A program made the position numbers and the translations under genes. Positions 45,656 to 54,567 of a DNA stretch of 64,000 bases are shown piece after piece (the stretch's first letter is position 1; each line of letters starts with the position of its first letter). The notes beneath the pieces were generated by a model. That model worked only from the letters and a program-made list of their open reading frames with translations. It had not been told where the DNA came from and did not search any database. Source of the DNA: Gemmatimonadaceae bacterium (GTDB taxonomy: Bacteria > Gemmatimonadota > Gemmatimonadetes > Gemmatimonadales > Gemmatimonadaceae); contig JAUQWM010000033.1 of the NCBI GenBank assembly GCA_030835125.1, positions 62,001 through 126,000 of the forward strand, read 5' to 3'.

Positions 45656-46696
45656 TCAGTCCACCGCCCCGCGTTCCTGGCGCGCCCGGTACGGCGGGAA
45701 TCGCGCCGCCATGTCGCGGGTCAGCAAGCCGCCGTGCCCGAGCCCCGCCAGCCATGACCGGTCGACGGGAAGTCCGGCCAGCAGCCGCGGCAGGACGAGG
45801 TCGAACACCGTCGCCCGCGAGAACAGCCCGCAGGACGGCATGCCGACGACGGCGGCCTCGCCGACGCGCGCGACCCAGAGCAGGCTGCCGGGATGCGCGG
45901 GAACCCCGACCCGCTCGATTTGCCCGTGCAGCAGGCGGATGGCCTCGAAGGCGGGATCCAGCGGGTCCATCGCCATCGTCCCGGCCACGACCACGACCAC
46001 CGCCCCGGCGTCCATGGCGCCCCGCATCGCCGCCGCGACCGACGGCGGGGTCCGCGCCACCACGCACGGCTCGAGCAGCGACGCCCCCAGCCAGGCCGCC
46101 TTCTCCTCCAGCGCGCGCCGGAACCGCTCCAGCGCCGACGAGCCTAACGACTCCTGGACCACCACGCCCAGCCGCGCAGGCGCGAACGGGCGGACGGCCA
46201 CCACGCCGCCCTCGCCGGCCGCCGCGACCCCGGCGTCGAGCACCGCGCCATTCACCACGAACGGGATGACCTTGGCCCTTGCCACCACCTCCCCCGCATC
46301 CACCACCTGTCCCTCGGGAAGCGTGTAGACGGCCAGGTCCCCGCCGGAGTTCACCGCCTGAAGCGCGTCGCGGTTCACCGCCAGGATGCCCCGCGCTCGC
46401 GCCGACAGCGGCCAGTGCCCCCCCGCCTCCTCGCCGATGTCCACCCCGGGGCCCGCCACGGCGCGGGCGAGTCGCGTACCCGCGTCGGCCTCGAGGACGT
46501 CGCCCGCCTCCGGCAGCAGCACGTGCAACGTCTCCCATGGCAGGGACTCGAGGATCGCGGACTCCTCGGCGCCCACCAGGCTGCCGCGCGCCAGGACCAC
46601 GCGCCCGCCCGCGTCGCGCACGTCGGACACGAGCACGGTCCCGGTCACGCCGGAGAGCGCCACGCCGTCGCGACGGCGCACCACTTCCGCCCTCAT
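45656..46696 (-). CDS. Molybdopterin-binding (MoeA/MogA-like) protein
   Basis: The product is 346 residues. The N-terminal half resembles the MoeA-type beta-rich region, and the C-terminal half has LGVVVQESLGS, VVVVVAGTMAMDPLDP and the end VGMPSCGLFSRATVFDLVLPRLLAG, as in molybdopterin-binding proteins found beside xdhC/coxI genes. It probably inserts or holds the molybdenum cofactor. It lies 1 bp from the fusion gene and overlaps xdhC by 4 bp. Confidence 0.8.
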   Translation of the reverse strand: MRAEVVRRRDGVALSGVTGTVLVSDVRDAGGRVVLARGSLVGAEESAILESLPWETLHVLLPEAGDVLEADAGTRLARAVAGPGVDIGEEAGGHWPLSARARGILAVNRDALQAVNSGGDLAVYTLPEGQVVDAGEVVARAKVIPFVVNGAVLDAGVAAAGEGGVVAVRPFAPARLGVVVQESLGSSALERFRRALEEKAAWLGASLLEPCVVARTPPSVAAAMRGAMDAGAVVVVVAGTMAMDPLDPAFEAIRLLHGQIERVGVPAHPGSLLWVARVGEAAVVGMPSCGLFSRATVFDLVLPRLLAGLPVDRSWLAGLGHGGLLTRDMAARFPPYRARQERGAVD

Positions 46697-47757
46697 GAAC
46701 CGGCCTTCCGGTCGCGCATCGGCCCGCCCGGCCGCCCATGGTGCACCGCGATCGCCTCGGCCAGCACGCTCAGCGCGATCTCCTCCGGCCTCGAGCCGCC
46801 GAGGTCGAGCCCCACCGGTATCCGCACCCGCCCAAGCTGGTCCGGGGGGACGCCTTCCGACGCCAGGAAGTCGAGCAGCGCCCGCGCGCGCCGCGTGCTC
46901 CCCAGCACCCCGACGTAGGCGGCGTCGCTCGCCAGCACGGCCTGCAGCACCGGCAGGTCGTACTTGTAGTCGTGCGACAGCAGGACCACCAGCGACCGGC
47001 TGCCTAACGGCATCCGCCCGGCCAGCTCCGACGGCATGCCGACCAGCAGTTCGTCGGCGTCCGGAAACCGCTCGCGCGTCGCGAAGGCGTCGCGCCCATC
47101 CACGACCACGGTGCGGAGGCCGAGCACGCGCCCGAGGGCGACCAGTGGCATCGCGACGTGCGTCGCGCCGAAAACCACCAGCGTGAGGGGTGGTGCGTGG
47201 CGCTCGAAGTAGAGCCGGACCGGCGTGCCGCCCGCGTCGACCACCCGCACGCCGGACGCTCCCCCGGCCATCAGCGACCGCGCCTCACCCATCGCGGTGG
47301 CGTCCAGGGCGGAGGTCCCCAGCGTGCCGGCCACGCCGTCGCTGGTCACCACCATCCGCCGCGGATCCCCGGCCAGGGGCGTCACCACCACCGCGACCCG
47401 CCCGGCGTCGACCTCGGCGCGGGCCAGCGCCAGCGCCTGCAGGACGGCATCGTCGCCGGACGACGCGTCGACCGGCTCGATCAGCACCTCGATCGTGCCC
47501 GCGCACGTCATGCCGATTGCCCAGGCATCCTCGTCGCCGAGCTCCAGGCGGAGCAGCTCCGGTGCGTCGTCCGCGAGCGCCTGCGCCGACGCCTCGATCA
47601 CGCGGGCGTCGACGCACCCGCCGATGGTCACCGACCCGATGATGCGTCCCGCGGCGTCCACCCACATCCGCGAGCCCGTGGCGCGCGGCGAGCTTCCCTC
47701 GGTCGAGACGAGCGTCGCCATCGCGGCGCGGCCCGCCGGCAGGCTGCCGTTCCGCAC
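46693..47757 (-). CDS. XdhC/CoxI-family molybdo-hydroxylase maturation factor
   Basis: The product is 354 residues with a GTG start at 47757. The N-terminal XdhC domain has LVSTEGSSPRATGSRMWV and GSVTIGGCVDARVIEA. The C-terminal Rossmann domain has LVVFGATHVAMPLVALG and VVLLSHDYKYDLPVLQAVL. XdhC binds Mo cofactor, mediates its sulfuration and hands it to xanthine dehydrogenase or CoxL-type enzymes. The target enzyme is not in this window. It follows the epimerase gene by 2 bp. Confidence 0.9.
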   Translation of the reverse strand: MRNGSLPAGRAAMATLVSTEGSSPRATGSRMWVDAAGRIIGSVTIGGCVDARVIEASAQALADDAPELLRLELGDEDAWAIGMTCAGTIEVLIEPVDASSGDDAVLQALALARAEVDAGRVAVVVTPLAGDPRRMVVTSDGVAGTLGTSALDATAMGEARSLMAGGASGVRVVDAGGTPVRLYFERHAPPLTLVVFGATHVAMPLVALGRVLGLRTVVVDGRDAFATRERFPDADELLVGMPSELAGRMPLGSRSLVVLLSHDYKYDLPVLQAVLASDAAYVGVLGSTRRARALLDFLASEGVPPDQLGRVRIPVGLDLGGSRPEEIALSVLAEAIAVHHGRPGGPMRDRKAGS

Positions 47758-47759
47758 GG

Positions 47760-48782
47760 TCAGGGGGTCGTGCCGTCCAACTCGTCAGGCGGCACGCGAC
47801 GCGCCCGCCACGTGACGGACCAGGACCGCACCTCGCCCGGCTCGAGCCACTGCGCGCGCTTCCAGTCGCCCAGCGCGTCGGCGAGGGAATCCGGCGCACC
47901 AAGGCACGGCTCGATGGCCAGGTTCAGGTAGGGACGTTCGCGCTTGAATGGCGTCCACCCCTGCTTGTTGATCCAGACGCCCAGGCACGGCACCTGCGCG
48001 GTGTCGAACGTGACCTCGAGTTCATCCTCGCCCTGGCGCAGTGCCGCCTTCCCGACCGTCGGGTCGAGGAAGATCTTGCACGCGTACTCCTTCGCGACGT
48101 TCCAGGGCGTGAGGAAGTCGAGCACGCGGCCCGCGGCGCGGACGAACGGCCACCGGTGCTGGGACCGGCCGTCGCCCATCTCCAGCTTGTGCGACGCGGC
48201 CACCCGCATCGGCGAGCCCTCCGGCAGCAACAGCTTCGTGTCGGGCGCCAGCGCGAACAACGGGTGCGCCGACCAGATGAACGGGATCCGGTCCGACGAG
48301 TCGTTGGCGGCATGGTACTCCATCCGGACGACACCGACGGGACTCACCCGGGCAAGCCTCGTCAGGCGGTACGGCAGCCGGCGCCCTTCCCAGGTGGTCA
48401 CCACCGCCGTGCCGTCCTCGCCGGTGTCGATCTCCATCTCCGGCACCTGGGACCAGATCTCGCCGTGGTCGGGAAGCTCGACCCCGCCCCACCCGCGTAC
48501 CCAACCGGGGATGCGACAGGCCGCCACCGTGGGGAAGCACTCGTCGTATCCCCCGCTGTCGGCGGTCTCGACGTAGCTCATGCCCTCCTGCGGCGGCGCG
48601 AACGGGATCACGTCGCTCTTCCACAGCCACTGCTTGCCGCCGATCTCCAGGTCGACGATGCGCCCGCCGAGCGAGGGCACGCAGACGATGCGGCTGGTGC
48701 CGCCGCGGACCTCCACGAACCCGAACTCGTCGGCGGTTGGAAACCGTCGCACCTCGGGCCGCGTGAGGAAGGGCAGCTTCAT
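47760..48782 (-). CDS. Aldose 1-epimerase-like protein
   Basis: The product is 340 residues. The galactose-mutarotase fold is suggested by VCVPSLGGRIVDLEIGGKQWLW, GGYDECFPTVA, PDHGEIWSQ, IPFIWSAHPLF and YLNLAIEPC. The catalytic His/Glu pair is plausible (SAHPLF and AIEPC) but not proven. Its start overlaps the ispH stop. The sugar substrate is unknown. Confidence 0.8.
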   Translation of the reverse strand: MKLPFLTRPEVRRFPTADEFGFVEVRGGTSRIVCVPSLGGRIVDLEIGGKQWLWKSDVIPFAPPQEGMSYVETADSGGYDECFPTVAACRIPGWVRGWGGVELPDHGEIWSQVPEMEIDTGEDGTAVVTTWEGRRLPYRLTRLARVSPVGVVRMEYHAANDSSDRIPFIWSAHPLFALAPDTKLLLPEGSPMRVAASHKLEMGDGRSQHRWPFVRAAGRVLDFLTPWNVAKEYACKIFLDPTVGKAALRQGEDELEVTFDTAQVPCLGVWINKQGWTPFKRERPYLNLAIEPCLGAPDSLADALGDWKRAQWLEPGEVRSWSVTWRARRVPPDELDGTTP

Positions 48783-50053
48783 CCCGGGACGCCCGGCGGA
48801 CCCGGCCGCAGGTGCTCCAGCGAAACACCGCGCGTCGCGAAGATGCGCGTCACCGCCTCGCCGATCCGGTTGTTCGGCGTGCTCGCGCCGGCCGTGACCC
48901 CGACCCGCACCGGTCCCTGCGCCGGGAGCCAGTCCCGGGCGGTGGCTTCCTGGTGGTGCTTGCCGGCGAGCCGGTAGTGCACCTCGCGTCGATCCGGGTC
49001 GATGCTGGCCGCGTCTTCCACATGATAGGTCTGGACCCGCTCGGCACAGAGCATGGAGAGGGAAATCGTGTTGCTCGAGTTGAAGCCCCCCACCACGATC
49101 ATCGCATCCAGCGGCTCCCCGAGCAGCTCGAGCACCGCGTCCTGCCGGTCCTGCGTCGCCGAGCAGATCGTGTCGAAGGTCCGGAAGTTCGCGGCGGCAT
49201 ACGCGGCGCCGAACGCCGCCTCCATCGCGCGCCCGACCTCGACCCCGATGGCGAGCGACTCGCGCGCGAGCATGGTGGTCTGGTTGGCCACGCCGATGCG
49301 ACGCAGGTGCAGCGACGGATCGAATCCCGGCGACCCCGCGGAGCCCAGCCTGGCCTGGAAGCGCTCCGCGACCTCGTCCGGCACGACGCCGGTGGCCAGG
49401 CCCGCGATGTACGCGCACACGAGGTGCGCCTCCTCCATGTCGCGAACCACGAGATAGTGGCCCCCGGGAAAGCGGCGCACCTGCGACGCCGTGGCCCGCG
49501 TTTCCTCGTGCGCTGCCTTGCCATGGATCAGCGCCGTGAAGCCGGCCTGCGCGTAGGACTCCACGCGCTTCCACACGTTGAGCACCGAGCCGCACGTCGT
49601 GTCCACCATGACGCATCCGGTCTCGCGAAGCGCCTCGAAGTCGCGGATGGTGACGCCGAACGCGGGGAGCACGACGACGTCGGTCGGGCCGATGCCCGAG
49701 TAGTCGAAGCGGGCCGTCCCGGCATCCCCGCGCAGGGGCTGCAGGATGGTGATACCCATCTGCACGAGCCGGTCGTTCACGTGCGGATTGTGGATGATCT
49801 CACCGGCGAGGAAGATGCGGCGATCGGGGAACTTCCGGCGTGCCTGGTAGGCGTACTCCACCGCGCGCTCCACGCCGTAGCAGAACCCGAACTCGCGCGC
49901 GAGGCGCACGGTGACATCGCCGACCGTGAGCGTGAAGTCGCGCTCGCGCAGGATGTCGACGACCCATCCCGTGTAGTCGGCCGCGATGTCATCCTGGACC
50001 TCGGCCTTCAGCCCGAGGCCCTTCCGGTAATACGTCTCGGGCGGTGCGCTCAT
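48779..50053 (-). CDS. ispH: 4-hydroxy-3-methylbut-2-enyl diphosphate reductase
   Basis: The product is 424 residues, the longer plant/cyanobacterial-type form. The three [4Fe-4S] cysteines are C58 (FGFCYGVERAV), C154 (VDTTCGSV) and C297 (FDTICSATQDRQ). The diphosphate-binding HNP (EIIHNPHVND) and GASTPN motifs are present. It makes IPP and DMAPP in the last step of the MEP isoprenoid pathway. Confidence 0.95.
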   Translation of the reverse strand: MSAPPETYYRKGLGLKAEVQDDIAADYTGWVVDILRERDFTLTVGDVTVRLAREFGFCYGVERAVEYAYQARRKFPDRRIFLAGEIIHNPHVNDRLVQMGITILQPLRGDAGTARFDYSGIGPTDVVVLPAFGVTIRDFEALRETGCVMVDTTCGSVLNVWKRVESYAQAGFTALIHGKAAHEETRATASQVRRFPGGHYLVVRDMEEAHLVCAYIAGLATGVVPDEVAERFQARLGSAGSPGFDPSLHLRRIGVANQTTMLARESLAIGVEVGRAMEAAFGAAYAAANFRTFDTICSATQDRQDAVLELLGEPLDAMIVVGGFNSSNTISLSMLCAERVQTYHVEDAASIDPDRREVHYRLAGKHHQEATARDWLPAQGPVRVGVTAGASTPNNRIGEAVTRIFATRGVSLEHLRPGPPGVPG

Positions 50054-50153
50054 CGCCGGGAAATATAGCGACGGTGGTCGGTGACCCGGGTCGCATTCCT
50101 GCCCGGAATTCCTTCGCTTGCCGTCGCGCGGCTCGGCACGTATGCTTGCGCCA

Positions 50154-50855
50154 ATGGCCTTCCTTGCCCCGCAGGCTTCAGGCGGAGTGGTGCCCGTCGC
50201 GATGGTCGGATCGCCCTCGACCTTCGTGTTCGTCGGCGAGCGGCTGTGGCTCGACTTCGTGAACACCGACGACCTGCAGCGCGGCGTGCGCGTGGATGTC
50301 CTGCGCGACTTCGACGCGCTGGTGCAGTGGCTCGGTGCGGCCGGGGTGCTGGACGGCGAGCGGGCCAGCGGGATCGGCAGGCGTGCCGAGCAGCAGCCGG
50401 CGGGCGCGGCCGCGGCGCTGGTGGATGCCCGCCGGGTGCGCGCCGCCCTGCGCGCGCTGGCGGAGCGCGGCTCGGTGGTCGAGAAGGCCCGTGCCGATGC
50501 GCTGACCGAGATCAATCGCGTGCTGGGTCGCAGCGCGGGCACCAGGCGCGTGGAATTCGGGGACGACGGCTCGTTTCGCCAGAGCTTCGTGCCGGTGGGC
50601 GATGCGTTCGCCGGGCTCATGATCCCGGTGGTGGAGTCGGCCGCCGAGGCGCTCGTCAGCGGCGAACTGCTGCGCGTGCGCCGGTGCGCCGACGGGCGGT
50701 GCCCCCGGGTGTTCTTCGATTCCACCCGCAACGGGCGGCGCCGGTGGTGCGACATGGCCACGTGCGGCAACCGGGCCAAGGCCGCGCGCTTCCGCGCCCG
50801 CGAGCGCGTCACTCCCGCTGACGGCAACGAACTCCAGGAAGCCCGCAGCGCCTGA
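50154..50855 (+). CDS. ABATE/CGNR zinc-finger transcriptional regulator
   Basis: The product is 233 residues from ATG 50154; an ATG at 50142 is an alternative. The N-terminal ABATE domain includes ERLWLDFVNTDDLQRG. The C-terminal CGNR zinc finger is RRCADGRCPRVFFDSTRNGRRRWCDMATCGNRAKAARFRAR, with four cysteines and the RRWC and CGNR motifs. Such proteins bind DNA, usually as one-component stress regulators. TTGCCG (50119) and TATGCT (50141) with 16-bp spacing could be its promoter. Confidence 0.85.
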   Translation: MAFLAPQASGGVVPVAMVGSPSTFVFVGERLWLDFVNTDDLQRGVRVDVLRDFDALVQWLGAAGVLDGERASGIGRRAEQQPAGAAAALVDARRVRAALRALAERGSVVEKARADALTEINRVLGRSAGTRRVEFGDDGSFRQSFVPVGDAFAGLMIPVVESAAEALVSGELLRVRRCADGRCPRVFFDSTRNGRRRWCDMATCGNRAKAARFRARERVTPADGNELQEARSA

Positions 50856-50863
50856 CGCGTCGC

Positions 50864-51376
50864 ATGGCGCCGGTGGACGTGGTGCGCACGTACCTCGAGA
50901 TAACCGCTCCCGCGCAGCAGGCGGGACGCGCGACGTTCCCCCCAGGCCTCGACCTGGCGCGCGAGGCGTGCGATCCCGCCACGTATCGCGCGCTCTATGA
51001 TGGCGTCGGCGGCGACTATCACTGGCGGGATCGGCGCGCCTGGACGGACGCCGAGCTCCGCACGCACCTCGCGGCGCCGGGGATCGAGACGTGGGTGCTG
51101 CGGGAGGCGGGCGTCCCGCGCGGGTTCTTCGAGCTGGCGCGGCACGGTGACGGCGCGGTGGAGATCGCGTACTTCGGGCTGGTCCGCGCGGCGATCGGGC
51201 GCGGGCTGGGCGCGGCGCTGCTGACGGCGGCGATCGACCGGGCCTGGGAGATGGCGCCCTCGCGCGTCTGGCTCCACACCTGCACGCTCGACCACCCGGC
51301 GGCGCTCCCGAACTACCTCGCCCGCGGGTTCCGGGTCACGCACACCGAGCGCTACGCCACCGACGTCCCTGCCTAA
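50864..51376 (+). CDS. GNAT-family N-acetyltransferase
   Basis: The product is 170 residues. The acetyl-CoA-binding motif A is RAAIGRGLGAALLTAAIDRAW (residues 106-126), with VWLHTCTLDHPAALPNYLARGF as motif B. The substrate is unknown. It follows the CGNR regulator by 8 bp and converges on the helicase gene with stop codons overlapping; its TAA lies in a GCCTAACG octamer. Confidence 0.85.
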   Translation: MAPVDVVRTYLEITAPAQQAGRATFPPGLDLAREACDPATYRALYDGVGGDYHWRDRRAWTDAELRTHLAAPGIETWVLREAGVPRGFFELARHGDGAVEIAYFGLVRAAIGRGLGAALLTAAIDRAWEMAPSRVWLHTCTLDHPAALPNYLARGFRVTHTERYATDVPA

Positions 51377-54066
51377 CGACGTCGCCGCCGGTGCCCGCCC
51401 GGGCCCGGCCCCCGGCCCTTGCCCCGGTGGCCGCCCGGCCGGCCCTGCGGCCGCTCCCGTCGCGCCGGCCGGCGCTCCTGGTACTCGTCAGGCGACCACG
51501 GCCGGTCGAGCAGCGCCTGCAGCTCCGCGAGCGACGAGGCCCGCACCGCGCCCCGCGGCCCGCGCAGGACCACGAACCGCATCGGCCGGTCGAGCACCGG
51601 CAGTTCCGGCTCCACCAGGGTGCGGGCGAGCTTCTCCGGCAGCCGCAGGCGCGCCACGCCGGTCATCGTGCCGGCCTCGTCCGCCTCGACGTCGTACTCG
51701 ATGTCGATCCACTTGCCCCGGATCTCCGTCGCTCCCGGCAGCGCCAGCAGCCGCGCGCGCTCCGCATCGCCCAGCAACCCGACGAAATCCAGCCGCAGCG
51801 CGGCCTGCCGGTACCCCTCCATGTCGCCCACGCCGGCGAGCGTCGTCTCGTAGCCGGCCGCGAGGTCGGCCAGGGTGAGCCGCGGCGTCGTGCCTCCCGA
51901 CCGGCGATAGAGCTCACGAGCCTCGTCGATGGCGCGACGGTTCCGGCGAACGGCGGGATGCCGCGCCTCACCGCGGGCCAGCGCCATCGCCAGCGCCTGG
52001 CGCGCTTCCGTTTCGCGGCCCGCGGGGAATTCCTCCACGGGCTCCTCTTCCCGTTCGAGCTCGAAGCCGTGGTACGTCACGCGCCGGGTCAGGATGAGGC
52101 GGTCCCTTGGCCCGTTGGAGGCCACTGCCAGCACCCCGTCCTGCGTGACGGCATTCCGCCGGACGAGCGCATTCGGCAGTTGCGTGCCCTCGATGCTCGC
52201 GCGCGGCACGCCGAACCGGTCGGCGAAGTAGCGCAGCGTGCCCGTGATCGCGCCCCACGACCCGCACACGCTGGTCTTCGAGACGCGAGCCTCCTGGCCA
52301 TCCGCGGTTTCCTCGTCGATGACCAGGTCGAAGGGCATGATCCGCGCCAGCAGCTCGCAGAAGGCACGGCGCATGGTCTCCGTCACCATCGGCAACGAGG
52401 CTGGAAGCGGGACCTCGAGGCTGCGACAGACGCTCGCCATCGCCAGAGCCGTGTCCTCGATGGCCTTGATGAGGACCCCGCGCCGTTCGGACCAGTGCTC
52501 CATCGACGGCTCGTCGAACAGGTGACGCGGCAGGCCGTAGACCTCGCCCACGTACCCCGTCTTCGCCAGCGCCTCGGCGTACACGTTGTACGCGGTGAGG
52601 TGGTCGCTCCCCTGCACCACCAGCCCCTCGAGGTTGCGATCCTCGCGCGTCATGCGGTGGAGCGATTCGGCCGACGCCATCACCGCCAGCGCCGGCACCA
52701 GTGCGTCGTCCGCCTGCACGAGCAACTCGGCCCACGGCCGGTCGACGGGCGTGGCCTCGACGAGCCGGCCGTACTTCGTCAGGCGCCCGTCCTCGACGAT
52801 GCCGCGCGACTCGAGCCGGGCCAGCGCCGCCCGGTAGGCCACCCGGTCGAGCGGCACCGGGAGGTCCAGCTCGTCGGCACGCACGCCTAACGCGGCGCAC
52901 GTCATCGCCACGCGCTCCGAGTCGCCCGCCAGCTGGAACTCCGGCGCGGTGGGCTGGAGGTCCTGGAACGACAGGTTGCGGTCGCTGAGCAGGAAGACCT
53001 GGCCGCCCTCGACGCGCCCGTGCACACGACCCGCCATCTGGAGGATCTCGTTCGCGCCCAGGTGCGTCCGGGTCAGCACGTTCCGCCCGCGCTCGACGAC
53101 GTTGGTGAAGCGCGTGTCGTCGATGACGACCGTGTCGAGTCCCTTGACGTTGAGCGCGCTCTGGCCCGCGGCCGTCATCGCCAGCACGTAGGGGCGGGGC
53201 GCGCCGTCCTCCAGGAACGGCCGGATCACCCGGATCGGCTCCCCACCATGGTAGAAGGCGGCGTGGATCCGGGGGAATCGCTCGCCCACGAGCCGCGCCG
53301 CTTCCTCCACCCCGGCGCGCGTCGGCAGGAAGACTCCCACGCCGCGGCGCTGCCGGACGACCTGCTGCAGGAACCGATCGCCAAGGAACCGGTCCGGGGA
53401 CTCGTTCAGCACCTTGACCGTGGCCGCTCGGTCCGGGTCGAACGCAACGGTCCTGAGCACCGCGGCGGAACCGAGGTACGCGGCGTAGAACGCCGGGTCG
53501 ACCGTGGCGGAAAGCCAGATGTAGCGGCAACCGACCCGCTTGCCGAGCGCGAGGCAGAGCTCGAGCTCGGCGGACGTCTGGTGGATCTCGTCGACGACGA
53601 GGGTGTCGCCCCGCAGGATGTCACCGTCCTCGAACCAGCGGCGCGCGATGCCGGTGGTCACGATGATCACGTTCCAGGTGGGCGTCTCGGGCGTGGCCTC
53701 GCGCTCGCGATTCACCACACCGACGCGGAGCTCCACGGTGCCGAGGATCTCCTCCGCGATCGGACGGACGGCGAGGGTCTTCCCGGTGCCGGTGCCGGCG
53801 ACGATCCCGAATCCCTTGCCGCCACGGGCGAGCGCCCGGATTTCCGCGCCATGCTCGCGCTCCAGCAGCGTGTCGATGTGCAGCCCGAGCGCGAGCTCGA
53901 TGGTCTCGCAGGCGGCCCGGGTCGGCGCGATCACGATGACCCGGCCGGTGGGCGGCTTCGCCGCGACGAAGGCCTCGTGGTCGGGCGGGAGGGAGCGATC
54001 TCGGACGTCGCGCAGCACGACGGAAGCTCGCCAGTGGACGCCACCGGCGCGAGGCATCGATGGCAC
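51373..54066 (-). CDS. DEAH/DExH-type (HrpB-like) RNA helicase with basic Arg/Gly tail
   Basis: The product is 897 residues. Motif I is GTGTGKT (about residue 91), motif II is DEIH rather than DEAH, motif III is SAT, and the C-terminal RecA lobe contains QMAGRVHGR in the motif VI position. A degradation-type helical region follows. The last 35 residues are Arg/Gly/Pro-rich and strongly basic, which suggests RNA binding. Length and order fit bacterial HrpA/HrpB relatives, but sequence divergence in motif VI makes the subfamily uncertain. Confidence 0.8.
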   Translation of the reverse strand: MPSMPRAGGVHWRASVVLRDVRDRSLPPDHEAFVAAKPPTGRVIVIAPTRAACETIELALGLHIDTLLEREHGAEIRALARGGKGFGIVAGTGTGKTLAVRPIAEEILGTVELRVGVVNREREATPETPTWNVIIVTTGIARRWFEDGDILRGDTLVVDEIHQTSAELELCLALGKRVGCRYIWLSATVDPAFYAAYLGSAAVLRTVAFDPDRAATVKVLNESPDRFLGDRFLQQVVRQRRGVGVFLPTRAGVEEAARLVGERFPRIHAAFYHGGEPIRVIRPFLEDGAPRPYVLAMTAAGQSALNVKGLDTVVIDDTRFTNVVERGRNVLTRTHLGANEILQMAGRVHGRVEGGQVFLLSDRNLSFQDLQPTAPEFQLAGDSERVAMTCAALGVRADELDLPVPLDRVAYRAALARLESRGIVEDGRLTKYGRLVEATPVDRPWAELLVQADDALVPALAVMASAESLHRMTREDRNLEGLVVQGSDHLTAYNVYAEALAKTGYVGEVYGLPRHLFDEPSMEHWSERRGVLIKAIEDTALAMASVCRSLEVPLPASLPMVTETMRRAFCELLARIMPFDLVIDEETADGQEARVSKTSVCGSWGAITGTLRYFADRFGVPRASIEGTQLPNALVRRNAVTQDGVLAVASNGPRDRLILTRRVTYHGFELEREEEPVEEFPAGRETEARQALAMALARGEARHPAVRRNRRAIDEARELYRRSGGTTPRLTLADLAAGYETTLAGVGDMEGYRQAALRLDFVGLLGDAERARLLALPGATEIRGKWIDIEYDVEADEAGTMTGVARLRLPEKLARTLVEPELPVLDRPMRFVVLRGPRGAVRASSLAELQALLDRPWSPDEYQERRPARRERPQGRPGGHRGKGRGPGPGGHRRRRR

Positions 54067-54155
54067 CTCGCGCGGAGTGCCGCGAAACCGCCGGCCCGGC
54101 CACGGATCCGGCGCGGTGCTCCGGCAGGCCCGGCCGGCGCCGCGGTCCCGCGAGG

Positions 54156-54485
54156 TCAGCCTGGCGGGCGCTTGCGCTTCACCGTGTCCGCCGCCGACCG
54201 ACCGGGGGTCCGGATGTCGGCGTTCCGGCCACGGTCCTTCGCGGCCGGGAACAGCACCCGCGCGTTAGGCGGTCGGTTGCGGATCGCGGTCGCGCAGTCG
54301 GTGGGTGCCGGCTGGCGCGCCGCCGGGACGTTGTCCACCCAGATCCGGCACATCCCCGCCGGCGGCAGGGATCCCTTCGGGACCGGGGCCTCCTTCTGCT
54401 TCGGCGCCAGTTGCGTTGGCGCCTGCGCCCGAATCCCGGTCGGGACGACCAGGGCGAGGAACAGCGCGGCGAGCAGGCGAGACAT
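54156..54485 (-). CDS. Small secreted protein with PPAGMCRIW motif
   Basis: The product is 109 residues. A signal peptide ends near GIRAQ. The conserved-looking core PPAGMCRIWVDNVPAARQPA with TDCATA holds two cysteines (C46, C64) that may form a disulfide. The rest is Arg/Lys-rich and low in complexity. The function is unknown. Confidence 0.65.
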   Translation of the reverse strand: MSRLLAALFLALVVPTGIRAQAPTQLAPKQKEAPVPKGSLPPAGMCRIWVDNVPAARQPAPTDCATAIRNRPPNARVLFPAAKDRGRNADIRTPGRSAADTVKRKRPPG

Positions 54486-54567
54486 GGCTGGTGCGTACCC
54501 CCGACCGGGCCCGGGGTTCGGGCCGTGACGAACCTCCCCCGCCCGCGGCCTGCCCCCGAGCCGGAAC